Assembly: GCA_002753735.1 (NCBI GenBank)
Contig: PEAN01000006.1
Location: 1-64,000 of the forward strand
Length of the DNA stretch: 64,000 bases
Reading direction: 5' to 3'
DNA from: Magnetococcales bacterium DCbin4
GTDB lineage: Bacteria > Pseudomonadota > Magnetococcia > Magnetococcales > UBA8363
Part shown: positions 61,989-64,000 of the stretch, one piece after another
Position numbering within the stretch: the first letter of the stretch is position 1
Layout: every line of letters begins with the position of its first letter
Translations under genes and position numbers: made by a program
The notes under the pieces: generated by a model
Told to the model about the DNA's origin: nothing
What the model saw: only the letters and a program-made list of their open reading frames with translations
Database searches by the model: none

Positions 61989-63008
61989 TTGAAATACAGT
62001 AAAGGGTTTTTCAATCGTCTGGAAAACAGGAAACGGAAGCCTGCGGCGGTCCGTCGTCCCGGCGCGTCCAAGTCCAAGGTTGCCTCCCCCTCATCATCTG
62101 AAACAGGCCGGCGCTTCGGCCTGAAGGATCTGATGCTGCCCCTGATGTTCCTGGTGGCATTGGGCTGCGGTTGGGGTTTTTTATGGTTGTTGCAACCGGG
62201 GAATCCCCAAATTTCCTGGCAAGCCTGCCTGGAACATCAATCCGATGGCGTTTCTTACCCCACTCTGATCGAAATTCCCTCCGGTACCTATGAAATTCCT
62301 CAGAATTCACCCCTTCTGACCCCGTTCATGCAATTTCACGACAAACCCAATATCGTCCTGGAACGTCCACTGATCCTGCAAAACAGGGAAGTGGATCTGG
62401 AACGGTTCAAACACTATGTCCAGGAAGTCGAGAACATTCAGGATCCCGACGAACGGCAAAAACGGAAACTTCGCATCGGAAACCATTGGGAGAACAACGA
62501 TGTTCAGGACTCCCTCGTCCGTCACCTCTCCTGGGAGGGGGCCGTGGACTTCACCCAATGGTTTTCAAAGAAGACGGGGTGCAATTACCGGCTGCCGACC
62601 CGGGAGGAATGGGCCGCCGCCGTCATTCATCTGAACCAGGATGCTCAAGCGGAAATCAACGGTGCCATCGACCCCGAAGGGGTGATCAAAAATCTCCTTT
62701 TCGGTACCCGGGAATGGTCATTAACCTCTTGTGCCGATGGTTATTATCTCCTGGGAGGCGACGATTGGACCGCCTCCGCCGATGACCGGAAGGAGGTCTG
62801 CATGTCCGCCATGCTCGCCATGGGAGGTTTTCGTCTGGTATTGGATCCATCGTCAATTCCGGATCCAAAAGACCAGACCGATCCCCGGGGAACTGCGTTC
62901 AAAGGGAGCTCTCTCAAGATGGACGCAGCCTTGTCCCTGGACAAAACCCCGCTCCCTGGTGAATCCTCCAGGCCAGCATCTGCGGAACCTGTTCAGCCCG
63001 TTCAATGA
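61989..63008 (+). CDS. Membrane-anchored SUMF1/formylglycine-generating-enzyme-like protein
   Basis: 339 aa. A basic cytoplasmic N-terminus of about 45 residues is followed by one membrane helix (DLMLPLMFLVALGCGWGFLW), then an extracytoplasmic FGE-sulfatase-type domain: HLSWEGAVDFTQWFSKKTG, NYRLPTREEWAAAV, FGTREWSLTSC and MGGFRLVLD. Catalytic status is uncertain, since many such proteins are only binding modules. A Pro/Ser-rich tail follows. The start is TTG at 61989 with AGGTC upstream. The next gene, 63 bp away on the same strand, is a secreted SH3-like protein; both may belong to one envelope system. Confidence 0.78.
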   Translation: MKYSKGFFNRLENRKRKPAAVRRPGASKSKVASPSSSETGRRFGLKDLMLPLMFLVALGCGWGFLWLLQPGNPQISWQACLEHQSDGVSYPTLIEIPSGTYEIPQNSPLLTPFMQFHDKPNIVLERPLILQNREVDLERFKHYVQEVENIQDPDERQKRKLRIGNHWENNDVQDSLVRHLSWEGAVDFTQWFSKKTGCNYRLPTREEWAAAVIHLNQDAQAEINGAIDPEGVIKNLLFGTREWSLTSCADGYYLLGGDDWTASADDRKEVCMSAMLAMGGFRLVLDPSSIPDPKDQTDPRGTAFKGSSLKMDAALSLDKTPLPGESSRPASAEPVQPVQ

Positions 63009-63071
63009 AATTCATGTATTCTTTAAAAGTTGCTCCAATTGCTGTCATCAAGACGTGAGGCCAAATCGGAA

Positions 63072-64000
63072 ATGTTCATACCAAAGAAGATACCATTCAT
63101 GGCAGCCGTACCCCGTCGAACCTTCTCCTTGAAAACATTTCTCGGTATCCTGATCCTTCTGGCAGCCACTGGTGCCTTCCCCATGCCAGCAGACAGTGCC
63201 GAAGCAGAAACTGGAAATTGCGCCGAACTCGATATTTCCCGGTTCAAAAAGGACAACAAGCTCCAATGGTCCGGAATCGTCCGCGTACTGCGTCAGGACG
63301 CCGTCGTTTTTGCGGATGAACAAGGAACGAAGCGGGCAGGATTTCTCCTGTTCAATCAACAGGCCGAACTCCTCGATGGCAATGAGCGCCTATTCAAGAT
63401 CCGTACCTACCGCTACAAGGAACAACCTGAAACCACCGGTTGGGTCGCCCGGAAAGATCTTCTGTGCCGCAATCAGCCCATCAAAAGTGAAACCGGGCTG
63501 GAGATGAAATTCTTTATTAAAACCAACACCACCGCCCGATCCGAAGATCAACCTTCCCCCGATGAATCCACCATCTCCACGGTTCAAATCTTTCAGGATC
63601 CCGAGTTGAAGGATTGTGTCGGTGGTCAAGGCAACTGTCGTGAAGGGGCCTCACGTTTTCACATGTATTTCGTCTTCGACCAAACCGAAGAATCCTATCT
63701 CCTGGCGGATCGGTTCCGTCTGGAAGAGGATGATCTGTTGCTGGGATGGGTCGCCAAGAAAGATGGCTTTCTCTGGAACAACGCCTTCAGCATCCGCCCC
63801 CGGGAAGACCTGCTCTCCCCCGATGGTTCGGGTCCCGGGACCGTCTGCACCTATGAACAACTCAAGGATGCCGTTTCCCGTGACAAAAAAGCCTGCCACC
63901 CCATTCTGGGTGGTCGCGAATGGTTCAAGTCGGCCCTGAGAATTCCAGTTCTGGAGATGATCGATCAAAACAATCGACACATTTCTCCTGAAGGAGTGGG
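63072..64000 (+). CDS. Secreted SH3-like domain protein, cut by the window edge
   Basis: Open from ATG 63072 (or 63099) to the window end without a stop, at least 309 codons. A signal peptide (SLKTFLGILILLAATGAF) leads to a mature region with two SH3-like modules, the first ending GWVARKDLLC and the second containing LLGWVAKKDGFLWNNAF. The latter pattern resembles the SH3-like segment of large VWA-domain periplasmic proteins; the rest of the protein lies beyond the window, so the assignment is tentative. Codon use is like that of its neighbours. Confidence 0.72.
   Translation, partial: MFIPKKIPFMAAVPRRTFSLKTFLGILILLAATGAFPMPADSAEAETGNCAELDISRFKKDNKLQWSGIVRVLRQDAVVFADEQGTKRAGFLLFNQQAELLDGNERLFKIRTYRYKEQPETTGWVARKDLLCRNQPIKSETGLEMKFFIKTNTTARSEDQPSPDESTISTVQIFQDPELKDCVGGQGNCREGASRFHMYFVFDQTEESYLLADRFRLEEDDLLLGWVAKKDGFLWNNAFSIRPREDLLSPDGSGPGTVCTYEQLKDAVSRDKKACHPILGGREWFKSALRIPVLEMIDQNNRHISPEGV

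Overview
The window is a stretch of proteobacterial chromosome, almost entirely protein-coding and apparently core genome. The fatty-acid clusters (yceD-rpmF-plsX-fabH and fabD-fabG-acpP-fabF-mltG-tmk-holB) are arranged as in gammaproteobacteria. hflK-hflC, DUF2065, hrpA, rsmJ, ampD and mpl are also typical of Proteobacteria, whereas ricT next to holB, HD-GYP and CHASE2 proteins and the DUF2760/Hsp70 trio point away from enterics. A deep-branching proteobacterium, for example of the Magnetococcales type, would fit; this is inference from gene content only. No magnetosome gene is present.

Layout. 0-2.2 kb: metG. 2.2-3.2 kb: a gene-free kilobase holding degenerate 81-bp repeats and two inverted dif-like Xer sites. 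3.2-7.3 kb: a GAF/HD-GYP protein and a CHASE2 protein whose cyclase domain has lost its catalytic residues. 7.3-13 kb: a DUF2760 and two-Hsp70 operon with a repeat element inserted in it. 13-20.6 kb: ricT, holB, tmk, mltG, fabF, acpP, fabG, fabD, overlapping or closely spaced. 20.9-27.3 kb: NYN protein, exbD/exbB, a Gly-Cys-Gly tRNA cluster, pgsA, uvrC, lgt and pheA. 27.7-32.4 kb: rsmJ-hrpA. 32.7-36.3 kb: esterase, ettA, ilvE.

36.5-49.5 kb is the least understood part: small unknown proteins, an ExeA-like ATPase fused to a SPOR domain, a START-like secreted protein, NnrS, YqhA, DedA, a MORN-type lipoprotein, a radical SAM protein, an AAEAPK-repeat periplasmic protein and an ankyrin protein. 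Four sigma-54-like promoter sequences precede genes here, and a 5' fragment of a group II intron lies just behind a terminator. 49.6-54.8 kb: algH, mpl, ampD, a NifU-type protein, tRNA-Glu, a glycosyltransferase and tlyA. 55-61.7 kb: fabH, plsX, rpmF, yceD, DUF2065, hflC, hflK, rsmE, trmJ. The window ends in a membrane-anchored SUMF1-like protein and a secreted SH3-like protein cut by the edge.

A family of palindromic MITE-like elements (copies or fragments at 1, 10151, 27491, 32561, 54681 and 54810) lies between genes. Its arms are terminator-like hairpins, and in two places it supplies the last codons and the stop of the neighbouring gene. The most notable structural signal is the inverted dif-like pair at 2840-2956, which may mark the chromosome dimer-resolution site or the footprint of a Xer-using element.
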